The notes beneath the pieces are model-generated. The model did not search any database, was not told where the DNA came from, and saw only the letters and a program-made list of their open reading frames with translations. The translations under genes and the position numbers were made by a program. From contig NZ_NMUM01000019.1 of assembly GCF_002812805.1 (NCBI RefSeq), positions 62,001 to 126,000 of the forward strand: DNA of 64,000 nt, in the 5' to 3' direction. This DNA is from Microbacterium lacus (GTDB lineage Bacteria > Actinomycetota > Actinomycetes > Actinomycetales > Microbacteriaceae). Positions within the stretch are counted from its first letter, which is position 1. Each line of letters begins with the position of its first letter. This document shows positions 9,182 through 17,443 of the stretch, one piece after another.

Positions 9182-10338
9182 TGGACCGCCGAGGCCCACT
9201 TCTCGCCGAGCAGGGTGCCCGCGGTCGAGCTCTGCTCTTCGGTCGGAACCACCGTGTCGGCGGGCGCCTCGGGCAGTGCGTCGGCCAGCTCCTGGACGAT
9301 TGTGCCGGCCTCGATCATTGCCTCCATGCGAACAGGGCGAGCGCCACCCTTCAGCCACAGGTTCTGGACCTCGTCGCTGTAGAGGAACTCTTGCCACAGG
9401 CGCGCGGCGGCCGGGTTGGGGGCGTCGATGTTGATCGCCTGGTTGTAGTAGCCGGCGTATCCGGTGCCGTCGAAGATCACGACCTCCCAGGCGGGGTTGT
9501 CGGCCTTGTGCGAGGCGTTGAGGTAATCCCAGTCGAAGACGACCGGGGTCTCGCCGCTCGCGATCGTCGCGGTCGTGACGTCGAGCTTCAGCATGTTGCC
9601 CGCGGCGTTCAGCTCGGAGAAGAAATCGATGCCCGGCTGGAAGTCATCCAGCGTGCCGTCGTTCTGCGCGTCACTATTCAAAAGCGTCGCGAGGCCGACG
9701 GCGGCGAAGGCCGCGCCCGCCTGCGTCGGGTCACCGTTGATCGCGACCGAGCCCTTGTAGTCGGAACCCAGCAGGTCGCCGATCTCTTCGGGGGCATCGA
9801 ACTTCGACGAGTCGTAGCCGACCGACATGTATCCGCCGTAGTCGCCGACGAACAGGCCCGTCGACTCCTTGAGGGCGTCGGGGATGTCGTCCCACGTCTC
9901 GACCTTGTAGGGAGCGAAGACGTCGGTGTTCTGCAGGGCGACGGTCAGGCCGATGTCGAAGACGTCGGGCGCGGTGTCGAGGCCCTTGTTCGTCTCGGCA
10001 GCGGTGATCTCTTCGGCACTTGAGACATCCGGGGACTGCTCGTTGATCGTGATCTCGGGATACTTCTCGGCGAACAGGTCGAGGATCTCGCCGTAGTTGG
10101 CCCAGTCGCGGGGGAGGGCGATGACGTTCAGCTGGCCCTCGGCGATGGCGGCCGCCTCGAGCTCTTCCATCGTGCCGAAGTCGGCGAGGCTGGTCGCCGT
10201 GGCCGCGTCGACGCCACTGGCCGACTCGGTGTCGGATCCGGCGCCGCCGGCGCAGGACGACAGCAGCAGGGCGGCGCTGAGGGCAGCGGTTCCTGCGATC
10301 AGCACGCGGCGCATACGCCGCGGTGAGATTGATGACAT
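9178..10338 (-). CDS. ABC importer substrate-binding lipoprotein (iron/polyamine/thiamine type)
   Basis: A 386-residue extracytoplasmic lipoprotein. It has a twin-basic-start signal peptide and a lipobox ending LLLSSCAGG, with Cys about residue 29 as the lipidation site. The mature part is a two-lobe binding fold of the class II PotD/FutA/PhnS kind (GQLNVIALPRDWANYG, then TAPDVFDIGLTVALQNTDVF and VFDWDYLNASHK). No iron-binding double-tyrosine motif is obvious, so polyamine, thiamine or phosphonate uptake are as likely as iron. It is the first gene of the operon, with a GAGAGGAAC site before the ATG and a 280-base upstream region. Confidence 0.88.
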   Translation of the reverse strand: MSSISPRRMRRVLIAGTAALSAALLLSSCAGGAGSDTESASGVDAATATSLADFGTMEELEAAAIAEGQLNVIALPRDWANYGEILDLFAEKYPEITINEQSPDVSSAEEITAAETNKGLDTAPDVFDIGLTVALQNTDVFAPYKVETWDDIPDALKESTGLFVGDYGGYMSVGYDSSKFDAPEEIGDLLGSDYKGSVAINGDPTQAGAAFAAVGLATLLNSDAQNDGTLDDFQPGIDFFSELNAAGNMLKLDVTTATIASGETPVVFDWDYLNASHKADNPAWEVVIFDGTGYAGYYNQAINIDAPNPAAARLWQEFLYSDEVQNLWLKGGARPVRMEAMIEAGTIVQELADALPEAPADTVVPTEEQSSTAGTLLGEKWASAVQ

Positions 10339-10517
10339 GCGTGTGGGTTCCTCTCGGTGTTCCCGGGCGCTCGGGTAGGGCGCCGAATCGGGGTGACGGA
10401 GGAACGCTAGGGAGCGCCGGTTACCACGGGAGCGGTCCCGGGTAAACGGCGGGTGAGAGGTGTGTGGCCGGTCGGCGCTCGCGGGTCTGGCTCGGGGCGT
10501 GGCGGCACACCGAGTCC

Positions 10518-10582
10518 GCCGCTTGTTTACGAGGTCGCCGGTTATTGCCCGCGGCTAAGCAGCGGTCTCGGCGACAAGCGGC
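10518..10582 (-). terminator. Long stem-loop downstream of aspS
   Basis: GCCGCTTGT (10518-10526) pairs with ACAAGCGGC (10574-10582), and inside it GTCGCCG (10534-10540) can pair with CGGCGAC (10569-10575). This lies 37-100 bases past the aspS stop codon on the minus strand. No U-tract follows, so it is either a weak terminator or a 3' UTR structure. The rest of 10339-10618 should contain the promoter of the binding-protein operon, but I see no convincing -35/-10 pair. Confidence 0.35.
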
Positions 10583-10618
10583 AGTCTCGGCGGCGCGGGT
10601 TGCCGATGCGCGTGCGGG

Positions 10619-11962
10619 TTACGGCGCGAGGCGCGTCGGGCCGCGGAACAGGTAGGTGACCTCGCGGATCGACGATTCGCCGAGCAGCAGCATCAACACG
10701 CGCGCGAGGCCCATGCCGAACCCGCCGTGCGGCGGGGCGCCGAAGCGGAAGAAGTCGAGGTAGAAGTCGAGGTGCTCGGGGTCGAGCCCCTTCTCCTTCG
10801 CCTGCTCGATCAGGATGTCGACGCGGTGCTCGCGCTGGGCGCCGGTCGTGATCTCGACGCCGTTGAAGAGCAGGTCGTACGACTTGGTCAGCCCGGTTTC
10901 TTCGTCGCGCATGTGGTAGAAAGCGCGGATCTGCGGGTGGTAGTCGGTGACGAACACGAACTGGTGCCCGAAGGTGTCCTGTGCCCACGCGGCGATCTGG
11001 CGCTCACCCTCGGGGTCGAGGTCGCCGTCGGTGCGCGGGACTTCGTAGCCGCGCGCCTTGACGATCTCGAGCGCCTCGGCGAGCGGGACCCGCGGGAACG
11101 GGATGGCCGGAACGTGCACCTCGACGCCGAAAAGTTCTTCGATCTCGGCGCCGTGCTTGTCTTTCACGGCCTGGAAGGCGAACTGCAGAAGCTCTTCCTG
11201 CATCCGTGCGACGTCTTCGTGCGAGTCGATCCAGCTGATCTCGGCGTCGATCGAGGTGAACTCGGTCGCGTGGCGGCTGGTGAAGCTCGGGTCGGCGCGG
11301 AACGCGGGGGCGATCTCGAAGATCTTGCCGAAGCCGGCGGACTGCGCCATCTGCTTGAAGAACTGGGGGCTCTGCGCGAGGTAGGCCGTCTTGTCTTCGA
11401 AGTAGTCGAGCGAGAACAGTTCGGCGTTCGACTCCGACGGGCTCGCCATGAGCTTGGGGGAGTGGATCTCGATGTAGTCGCGTTCGATCCAGTAGGTGCG
11501 CATCGCGTGCTCGAGCGTGGTCTGCACGCGGAAGATGAGGTTGTTTCGGCGCTGGCGCAGGTCGAGGAAGCGCCAGTCCATGCGCTTGTCGACGCTCGAG
11601 TCGGCCGCGATCGGGGTCTCGGGGTTGGCGGCCGCGGCGATGTCGAGGGTCGCGAGCTTGATCTCGACGCCGCCGAGCTTGACGCGCTCGTCGTGCTTAA
11701 GTTCGCCCGTGACGGTCAGGAAGGTGCCCGTCGCGAGTCCCGAGATCGTCTCGGTGAGGGTCAGGGCAGCGGATGCCTCAGGCGCGGCGTCTTCGGCGAG
11801 CTCGCGCGTCGCCGGGTTGACGAGCTGCACGGCGCCGGTCTCGTCACGCAGGATGACGAACTGCACCTTCTTCTGGTCGCGGACGGTCTCGACCCATCCC
11901 GACACCGAAACGGTGCCGTCGGGCAGACCCTGAAGCTGGTTGACCAGTACGCGTTGACTCAC
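10619..11962 (-). CDS. aspS: Aspartyl-tRNA synthetase, short archaeal-type (aspartate--tRNA(Asn/Asp) ligase)
   Basis: Charges tRNA with aspartate. At 447 residues it is about 140 shorter than standard bacterial AspRS because it lacks the GAD insertion domain. It has an N-terminal OB anticodon-binding domain (SVSGWVETVRDQKKVQFVIL), motif 2 (FRADPSFTSRHATEFTSID) and motif 3 (GFGMGLARVLMLLLG). This architecture is the archaeal/eukaryal type, which is often non-discriminating and supplies Asp-tRNA(Asn) to GatCAB. The amidotransferase is not in the window. TAGACT lies eight bases before the GTG, suggesting a leaderless or nearly leaderless mRNA. Confidence 0.93.
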   Translation of the reverse strand: MSQRVLVNQLQGLPDGTVSVSGWVETVRDQKKVQFVILRDETGAVQLVNPATRELAEDAAPEASAALTLTETISGLATGTFLTVTGELKHDERVKLGGVEIKLATLDIAAAANPETPIAADSSVDKRMDWRFLDLRQRRNNLIFRVQTTLEHAMRTYWIERDYIEIHSPKLMASPSESNAELFSLDYFEDKTAYLAQSPQFFKQMAQSAGFGKIFEIAPAFRADPSFTSRHATEFTSIDAEISWIDSHEDVARMQEELLQFAFQAVKDKHGAEIEELFGVEVHVPAIPFPRVPLAEALEIVKARGYEVPRTDGDLDPEGERQIAAWAQDTFGHQFVFVTDYHPQIRAFYHMRDEETGLTKSYDLLFNGVEITTGAQREHRVDILIEQAKEKGLDPEHLDFYLDFFRFGAPPHGGFGMGLARVLMLLLGESSIREVTYLFRGPTRLAP

Positions 11963-11989
11963 GAGGGTTCAGTCTACGGGGGGCTCGCT

Positions 11990-13402
11990 TCACGTCTGCC
12001 GGACGACCCGATCGCGCAGATGGGTGGGGGAGCGGGTGACCGGACGCCACAGCATTCGGGCATCGATCCAGGAAGGTGCGCGGACTTCGGGGACGCCCCG
12101 GTTCATGCGGATCGACCAACCGTTTCGATCGACGAACCTGTGGTGGTACCAACAGAGGAGGACTCCGTTGTCGGTGTGAGTCGGGCCGCCCTCGGCATGA
12201 CCCGTGACGTGATGGATTTCGCACCAACCGGCGGGGACTCCGCAGCCGGGGATGATGCATCCGCCGTCCCGCAGCGCGATCGCGCGTCGCTGGTAGCGGT
12301 TGAAGACGCGCTCCTCGGTGCCGAGGCGCAGGATGCGGCCGTTGTCGCCGAGGGTCACGCGCTGCACGACGCCGGCGCAGCCGATGTGCCGTGCCGCGGT
12401 GAGCGAGAGGGGCTCGTCGGTTGCCTCGGTGTGTGCCCAGCCGCGACCCTCGACGAGGTCTTCTGAACGCACCGAGACTACGAGGGTGGGGGCCGCGCCG
12501 CCGATCGTCGGCAGCTCTCCGCTCACGGCTGCGGCCGCGAGCGCGCCGGCGAAGGCGTCGTGCTGTTGCTGCGGGCGGCGGCGGTCGTCATACGGTGCCG
12601 AAGTGTTCGACGCATCCGCTTCGACGAATCGCACGCCGTCGCCCGCGACCTTCGGCGAGAGCGATGCGTCGAAGATGCGCTGCAGTTGCGCCGCGACCTC
12701 GGGCAGCAACCGACCGTTGATCGGGACGAGCCCATCGCGCGCAGGTCCCAGCGTGAGCGCCCGCTTGAGGAGCGCTTGTCGTTCGCGGGGCTCGGCGCCG
12801 TCTTGGTCGAGCACGACAGCCCAGACTCGTGCCTGCACCTTGAGCAGGTCGGCGCAGAGGGGCGGGGCGCCGTCGGGCCCCTCGCCGCGCGCTTCGGCGG
12901 CGAGCACCTGATCGGCGACCAGCAGCGCCTCGCGCGACACCCCTGACGCCAGCGACGAGAGCGGCTCGGCCACGGCGAGAACTCCATCGAGCCCGACCTC
13001 GCCATCCAAGAGCGCCTCGCGCATCGCGGGAAGCGCGGCCGGTTCGAGTTCACCCGAGAACACCGAGCGACCCTGACGCGTGGCCCGCGCCGCGCGCTCC
13101 AACCGACCCACGGTGTGGGGGCCGAGGCGTGTCGTCCGCTGCACGAGCTCGCTCACGCTCCGGCATCCGAGCCGCGACGTCAGTCGCTCCTCCCGCACCG
13201 CCGATTCGGACCGCGCCGTGACCTCAGAAACGGCCTCGATCGTCACGGCGTCGACGCGGCGGCCGAGCCGACCCAGCAGCTCGAGCGCGACCGCCTGATC
13301 GGCATCGGATGCCGCCGCCACGAGCCCCTCGTCGTGCATTCGATCGACGACCTCGCCGACGTGCGCGACCAGTTCGCGCAGCGTGTCGACGAGGCTTTTC
13401 AT
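11990..13402 (-). CDS. DUF222 and HNH endonuclease domain protein (13E12-like)
   Basis: A 470-residue protein of the actinobacterial 13E12-repeat family. The long helical DUF222 region covers roughly residues 20-330. The C-terminal HNH domain has CIIPGCGVPAGWCEIHHV, in which two Cys and His-His form the metal and catalytic site, followed by NGVLLCWYHHRFVD. The HNH fold suggests a DNA nuclease; the biological role of the family is not established. The second family member at 59.8-61.1 kb is only distantly similar. It is transcribed alone, away from the DedA gene. Confidence 0.88.
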   Translation of the reverse strand: MKSLVDTLRELVAHVGEVVDRMHDEGLVAAASDADQAVALELLGRLGRRVDAVTIEAVSEVTARSESAVREERLTSRLGCRSVSELVQRTTRLGPHTVGRLERAARATRQGRSVFSGELEPAALPAMREALLDGEVGLDGVLAVAEPLSSLASGVSREALLVADQVLAAEARGEGPDGAPPLCADLLKVQARVWAVVLDQDGAEPRERQALLKRALTLGPARDGLVPINGRLLPEVAAQLQRIFDASLSPKVAGDGVRFVEADASNTSAPYDDRRRPQQQHDAFAGALAAAAVSGELPTIGGAAPTLVVSVRSEDLVEGRGWAHTEATDEPLSLTAARHIGCAGVVQRVTLGDNGRILRLGTEERVFNRYQRRAIALRDGGCIIPGCGVPAGWCEIHHVTGHAEGGPTHTDNGVLLCWYHHRFVDRNGWSIRMNRGVPEVRAPSWIDARMLWRPVTRSPTHLRDRVVRQT

Positions 13403-13496
13403 ACCTCAATTCTGCCGAGGGCCACCGACATTCAGCGGGGGTTTTGGGCAGGTCAGATATGAAATAGTTCTCATGTTTCGGGGCGTCTTGGGGTAG

Positions 13497-13576
13497 TCGT
13501 TTCGACTCGCCTTCGGCTCGCTCAACGACCGGTGCGGGGAGCGTTTCGTCTCGTCTGCGGCGCGCTCAACGAACGG
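13497..13576. repeat. Two tandem copies of a 36-base repeat
   Basis: Copies at 13497-13532 and 13541-13576 match at 30 of 36 positions without gaps. Both contain GTTTCG and end CTCAACGAMCGG. The first copy contains GCC-TTC-GGC, which can fold. I recall similar TTTCGACTCG...CGCTCAACGA repeats as common between genes in Microbacteriaceae. They lie in the 265-base gap between the divergent DUF222 and dedA genes. Confidence 0.6.
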
Positions 13577-13667
13577 AGGTCTGGCTCACAGAATCCGGAC
13601 ATCCGCGGCTCATATTCTGAAAAACGACCCACCGACCGAGCACGATCACCGAGCGCGAAGGCACCCG

Positions 13668-14408
13668 ATGACCGCAATCATCAGCGCCACGACCACAGCA
13701 GTCCACGTCTCCGACGGCTCGTGGCTTACGGCGATCGTCGACTGGTCGGTGTCGCTCATGGAGGTCATCGGGCCGGTCGGCGCCGGTATCGCCATCGCCC
13801 TCGAGAACATCTTCCCGCCGCTGCCGAGCGAGGTCATCCTGCCGATGGCGGGTCTGACCGCCAGCCGCGGCACGTTCACCCTCGCCGAGGCGCTGATCTG
13901 GACCACCCTCGGCTCGATCGTCGGGGCGTTTCTGCTCTACGGCATCGGAGCGGTGCTCGGACTCCCACGACTGCGGAGGATCGCCGCGAAGGTGCCGTTG
14001 TTGCATCCCGAAGACATCGACCGCACCGTGGAGTGGTTCCGCCGTCACGGCGGCAAGGCCGTCTTCTTCGGACGGATGATTCCCATCTTTCGGAGCCTGA
14101 TCTCGATTCCCGCGGGAATAACGCGGATGCCGCTATGGAAGTTCGGCCTGCTCACCGCCGCGGGCAGTGCGGTCTGGAACACGATCTTCGTCCTCGCGGG
14201 GTTCTATCTCGGTGAGTCCTGGCCGATCGTCGAGGAATACACGGGGATCCTGCAGTACGTCGTCATCGCCGCGGTCGCCATCGGCGTCGCCTGGTTCCTC
14301 TATGGCCGCACACGCGCCCTATTGCGCGCGCGCCGCGATCGTTCGCGGACTCCCGACGCGGCCCTCTCAGCATCCGGAAGGCGCCCCACCCGTACCCTTG
14401 ATGCATGA
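13668..14408 (+). CDS. DedA family membrane protein
   Basis: A 246-residue membrane protein of the DedA/VTT superfamily. The family core is clear: ALENIFPPLPSEVILPMAG (re-entrant helix), then GSIVGAFLLYGIGAVLG, and the F-G-R motif AVFFGRMIPIFRSLISIPAG. Some DedA proteins (UptA) flip undecaprenyl phosphate back across the membrane for wall synthesis; others move phospholipids. Here its stop codon overlaps the DUF368 start (ATGA), and DUF368 proteins (PopT) are an independent family of undecaprenyl-phosphate translocases. That pairing supports a lipid-carrier recycling role. A possible -10 (TATTCT) lies at 13613. Confidence 0.9.
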   Translation: MTAIISATTTAVHVSDGSWLTAIVDWSVSLMEVIGPVGAGIAIALENIFPPLPSEVILPMAGLTASRGTFTLAEALIWTTLGSIVGAFLLYGIGAVLGLPRLRRIAAKVPLLHPEDIDRTVEWFRRHGGKAVFFGRMIPIFRSLISIPAGITRMPLWKFGLLTAAGSAVWNTIFVLAGFYLGESWPIVEEYTGILQYVVIAAVAIGVAWFLYGRTRALLRARRDRSRTPDAALSASGRRPTRTLDA

Positions 14409-15436
14409 CGCTGACCTCGACGATCTCGCGCCGCCGGGCCACCCTCCGTTCGCTCATCAACGCGGTTCGTGGTGGCCTGATCGGGATCGCCGAGCTGTTG
14501 CCGGGTATTTCGGGTGGAACCGTGGCCCTGATCACGGGCGTCTATGAGCGCCTGATTGACTCGGCGGCCCACCTGACCTCCGCGGTCAAGGTCTGGGTGA
14601 CGGGCCCCAACCGCAAACAGCGTTTCGCGGCCGAGATGCGCCACGTCGAGTGGTCGTTGATCCTTCCCCTGATGGTCGGGATGATCGCCATGGTCGTGCT
14701 CTTGGCGGGCACGATCGAATCCCTCGTCTCGACCCACGCCGAGGCGTCTCGTGGACTCTTCTTCGGTCTCGTCGCTGCGAGCATCGTCGTGCCCCTCGCG
14801 CTGATCCCGAAGCGCAGCCGCTCGATCGTGTCTCGTCTGCTTGGGTTCCTCGCCTTCGCCGCGGCCGCCGTGACCGCCTACCTGCTCGTGGATCTGGCCA
14901 GCGGCACGATCACCGTAGACCCGCCCCTCTGGGTCGTGTTCATCGCCGCGGCGATCGCGGTGTGCGCGCTTGTCGTGCCGGGTATCTCGGGCTCCTTCTT
15001 CCTCCTGGCCATCGGGCTGTACTCGCCGACGCTCATCGCGGTCGATCAATTCGACCTCGCCTATCTCGGCGTCTTCGCCGCGGGCGCCCTGCTCGGGTTG
15101 GTGACGATCGTCCGCGTCATGAAGTGGCTGCTCGACCACGTTCGCCGCTTCACGTTGCTGGCGATGGCGGGACTCATGCTCGGGTCTCTCCGAGCGCTCT
15201 GGCCGTGGCAGGAATTGGGCCCCGGCCAGACCAGCGGCGTCGGGGTACCGATCGCACCGACCGACCCCGTGTTCGCGCCCATCGCACTCGCGGTGCTGGG
15301 CGCGGCGCTCGTGATCGGTCTGGTCGTCGCAGAACGTCGGCTGGGCGGTCTCGCACACCCGAAAACCAGCGACACTGCCGCGGAGGGGCCCTCTCATAAG
15401 GTCCGCACAGAGACCGTACAGAAGCGCCCCACGTAG
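14405..15436 (+). CDS. DUF368 membrane protein (PopT-like polyprenyl-phosphate translocase)
   Basis: A 343-residue protein with about nine hydrophobic segments. It carries the two DUF368 repeats, each with a P-G-I-S-G motif: ELLPGISGGTVALITGVYE near the N-terminus and LVVPGISGSFFLLAIGLY in the middle. In other bacteria DUF368 (PopT) recycles undecaprenyl phosphate, a job shared with DedA-type UptA. The ATG overlaps the dedA stop. TACCCT also lies six bases before this ATG, so it may additionally have its own leaderless promoter inside dedA. Length and repeats are normal for the family. Confidence 0.9.
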   Translation: MTLTSTISRRRATLRSLINAVRGGLIGIAELLPGISGGTVALITGVYERLIDSAAHLTSAVKVWVTGPNRKQRFAAEMRHVEWSLILPLMVGMIAMVVLLAGTIESLVSTHAEASRGLFFGLVAASIVVPLALIPKRSRSIVSRLLGFLAFAAAAVTAYLLVDLASGTITVDPPLWVVFIAAAIAVCALVVPGISGSFFLLAIGLYSPTLIAVDQFDLAYLGVFAAGALLGLVTIVRVMKWLLDHVRRFTLLAMAGLMLGSLRALWPWQELGPGQTSGVGVPIAPTDPVFAPIALAVLGAALVIGLVVAERRLGGLAHPKTSDTAAEGPSHKVRTETVQKRPT

Positions 15437-15445
15437 ACTGAAGAG

Positions 15446-16075
15446 GTGCCCGCCGACCGCCTCCACCTCGTGCGGCATGGCGAGGTGCACAACCCGATGC
15501 GCGTGCTCTATGGCCGCCTTCCCGGGTTCGGGCTGAGCGCCGACGGGCGCCGGATGGCCGCCGACGCGGCGCGGTACGTCAATGATCTCGACCGGCCCCT
15601 GGCATCCCTCGTCTGCTCTCCGCTGCAGCGCGCTCGCGAATCGTCGATTCCGTTCTCCGAACTCTTCGGCTTCGAACCGCGCGTCGATGAGCGCGTGATC
15701 GAGCCCACCAACGTCTTCGAGGGGCGCCGCATGAAGCAGGCGCTCGCGAATCCCGCCAACTGGCGGTATCTGCGTCGGCCCGAGATCCCGAGTTGGGGCG
15801 AGCCCTACGTGAGCGTCGTCGAGCGGATGCACGCGGCGATGAACGAGGCGTGGGACGCCACCGACGGCGGCGACGTCGCGATCGTGTCGCACCAACTGCC
15901 GATCTGGGTCACACACCTGTCGGTCGCGGGATTGCCGTTGCGCCACGATCCCCGCCGTCGGCGCTGCGCGCTCTCGAGCGTGACGAGCTTCGAGCGCCAC
16001 GGCGATGTGTGGCGCGAGGTGGACTATGCGGAGCCCGCGAACACCGCCGGCGCCGTGGATGTGGGGGCGGTATGA
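15446..16075 (+). CDS. Histidine phosphatase family protein
   Basis: A 209-residue enzyme of the phosphoglycerate mutase-like superfamily. The catalytic LVRHGEV motif is at residues 8-14, with the phospho-accepting His in RHG; the second conserved His is in DVAIVSHQLPIWV. The physiological substrate cannot be predicted. TAGACT sits exactly six bases before the GTG, indicating a leaderless mRNA. It opens the cytochrome c maturation operon: its stop overlaps the ResA-like gene in ATGA fashion, an arrangement I recall as common in actinobacteria. Confidence 0.88.
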   Translation: MPADRLHLVRHGEVHNPMRVLYGRLPGFGLSADGRRMAADAARYVNDLDRPLASLVCSPLQRARESSIPFSELFGFEPRVDERVIEPTNVFEGRRMKQALANPANWRYLRRPEIPSWGEPYVSVVERMHAAMNEAWDATDGGDVAIVSHQLPIWVTHLSVAGLPLRHDPRRRRCALSSVTSFERHGDVWREVDYAEPANTAGAVDVGAV

Positions 16076-16674
16076 ACGTGCGACGGATGCTGGGCGGCGT
16101 TGCCGCTCTGGCGCTCGCGGTGACGCTGGCGGCCTGCACGGGTGGCGGTGACCCCCTCGCCGACGAGTACCGCGAGGGCAGTGACAAGGGTTACATCGCC
16201 GGAAGCTACGACGTCGTCGAGATCCCCGCCGCCGAGCGCGGCGAACCGGTCGAGTTTGCGGGCGTCACCGAGCTCGGCGATCCGGTCTCGAACGAAGACT
16301 CCGCGGGCGAGGTGCTGGTCGTCAACTTCTGGTACGCCGCGTGCGGCCCGTGCCGCGTCGAAGCGCCCCTGCTCGAGCAGGTCTGGCAGGAATACGAGGG
16401 ACAGGATGTCTCGTTCCTCGGCGTCAACACCTATGACCAGCCCGATACGGCCCTGGCCTTCGCTGAAACCTACGGCGTCACGTACCCGAGCGTGATCGAC
16501 ATCAACGACAAGAATGTCGGGCTTGCGTTCGCCGACGCGACCCCGATCCAGGCGACGCCGACGACGCTCGTGCTCGACCGCGAGGGTCGGGTCGCTGCGC
16601 GGATCATCGGTCAGCTGCAGAGCGCGTCGATCCTGTCGACCCTCGTCAGCGACCTCCTGGCGGAGTCGTCATGA
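16072..16674 (+). CDS. TlpA/ResA-like thiol-disulfide reductase lipoprotein
   Basis: A 200-residue extracytoplasmic thioredoxin-fold lipoprotein. The signal peptide ends in the lipobox TLAACTGG (Cys about residue 22). The thioredoxin motif is NFWYAACGPCRVEAP with CGPC, and the cis-Pro loop is ATPTTLVLD. In system II cytochrome c maturation it reduces the haem-binding CxxCH cysteines of apocytochrome c, receiving electrons from CcdA, whose gene follows. It overlaps the phosphatase gene by four bases. Confidence 0.92.
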   Translation: MNVRRMLGGVAALALAVTLAACTGGGDPLADEYREGSDKGYIAGSYDVVEIPAAERGEPVEFAGVTELGDPVSNEDSAGEVLVVNFWYAACGPCRVEAPLLEQVWQEYEGQDVSFLGVNTYDQPDTALAFAETYGVTYPSVIDINDKNVGLAFADATPIQATPTTLVLDREGRVAARIIGQLQSASILSTLVSDLLAESS

Positions 16675-16687
16675 TGGCGGAGAACCT

Positions 16688-17443
16688 GTGAATCCCGGGG
16701 CCACGATCGTCGATGGCGCTCTGTGGCTCGCGATCCCCGTCGCCCTGCTCGCTGGCCTGATCTCGTTCCTCTCGCCGTGCGTGCTCCCGCTCGTGCCGGG
16801 CTACCTCGGCTTCATCGGCGGCTCCGTCGCGCCGCGCGCCGCGGGTTCGAGCGCCGCAAAAGCGGGTCGTGGCCGTCTGCTCGGCGGCGTCCTGCTCTTC
16901 ATCGCCGGTTTCACGGTCGTCTTCATGACCGTGACGATCCTCGGCGGTGCGGCCGGGCGCTTCTTCATCCAGTACGGCGATCTCATCACCCGCATCATGG
17001 GTGTCGTCATCATCCTGCTCGGGCTGGTCTTCATCGGCATGTTCGGCGTCGCTCAGCGCACGCTCCGCCCGCAGCTCCGCGGCAATGTCGGGCTCATCGG
17101 CGCCCCGCTGCTCGGGCTCGCGATGGGCATCGGCTGGACCCCGTGCATCGGCCCGACGCTCACCGCGATCGTCTCGGTCTCGTGGAATCTCGGTGATCCC
17201 TGGCGCGCGGCCTGGTTGGGCTTGGCGTACTCGCTCGGGCTCGGCATCCCGTTCATCCTGATCGCCCTCGGACTCGGCTGGGCGACGCGATCGGTCGACT
17301 TCCTGCGCCGCCACATCCGTGTCGTCAACATCATCGGGGGCCTCATGCTCGTCGCGCTCGGTCTGCTCATGGTGACCGGCTTCTGGGGCCAGATCATGTC
17401 GCGTCTCGGGGCGGTGATAAGCGGTGTCGAACTCCCTCTCTGA
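16688..17443 (+). CDS. ccdA: Cytochrome c biogenesis protein CcdA
   Basis: A 251-residue, six-helix membrane protein that carries reducing equivalents from cytosolic thioredoxin to ResA outside. The two essential cysteines are in ISFLSPCVLPLVPGYLGF and GIGWTPCIGPTLTAI. The GTG at 16688 has a GGCGGAG site. It lies 13 bases after the ResA-like gene and overlaps the resB start by 20 bases, so these genes form one unit. Confidence 0.93.
   Translation: MNPGATIVDGALWLAIPVALLAGLISFLSPCVLPLVPGYLGFIGGSVAPRAAGSSAAKAGRGRLLGGVLLFIAGFTVVFMTVTILGGAAGRFFIQYGDLITRIMGVVIILLGLVFIGMFGVAQRTLRPQLRGNVGLIGAPLLGLAMGIGWTPCIGPTLTAIVSVSWNLGDPWRAAWLGLAYSLGLGIPFILIALGLGWATRSVDFLRRHIRVVNIIGGLMLVALGLLMVTGFWGQIMSRLGAVISGVELPL

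Noticed and set aside
10339..10618. TPP or other riboswitch upstream of the ABC binding-protein gene
   Set aside because: I looked for the CUGAGA and ACCUGAUC-type conserved blocks on the minus strand and did not find them.
14300..16000. 566-codon frame antisense to DUF368 and the phosphatase gene
   Set aside because: Composition is typical of antisense shadows, and both genes on the other strand have clear family motifs.
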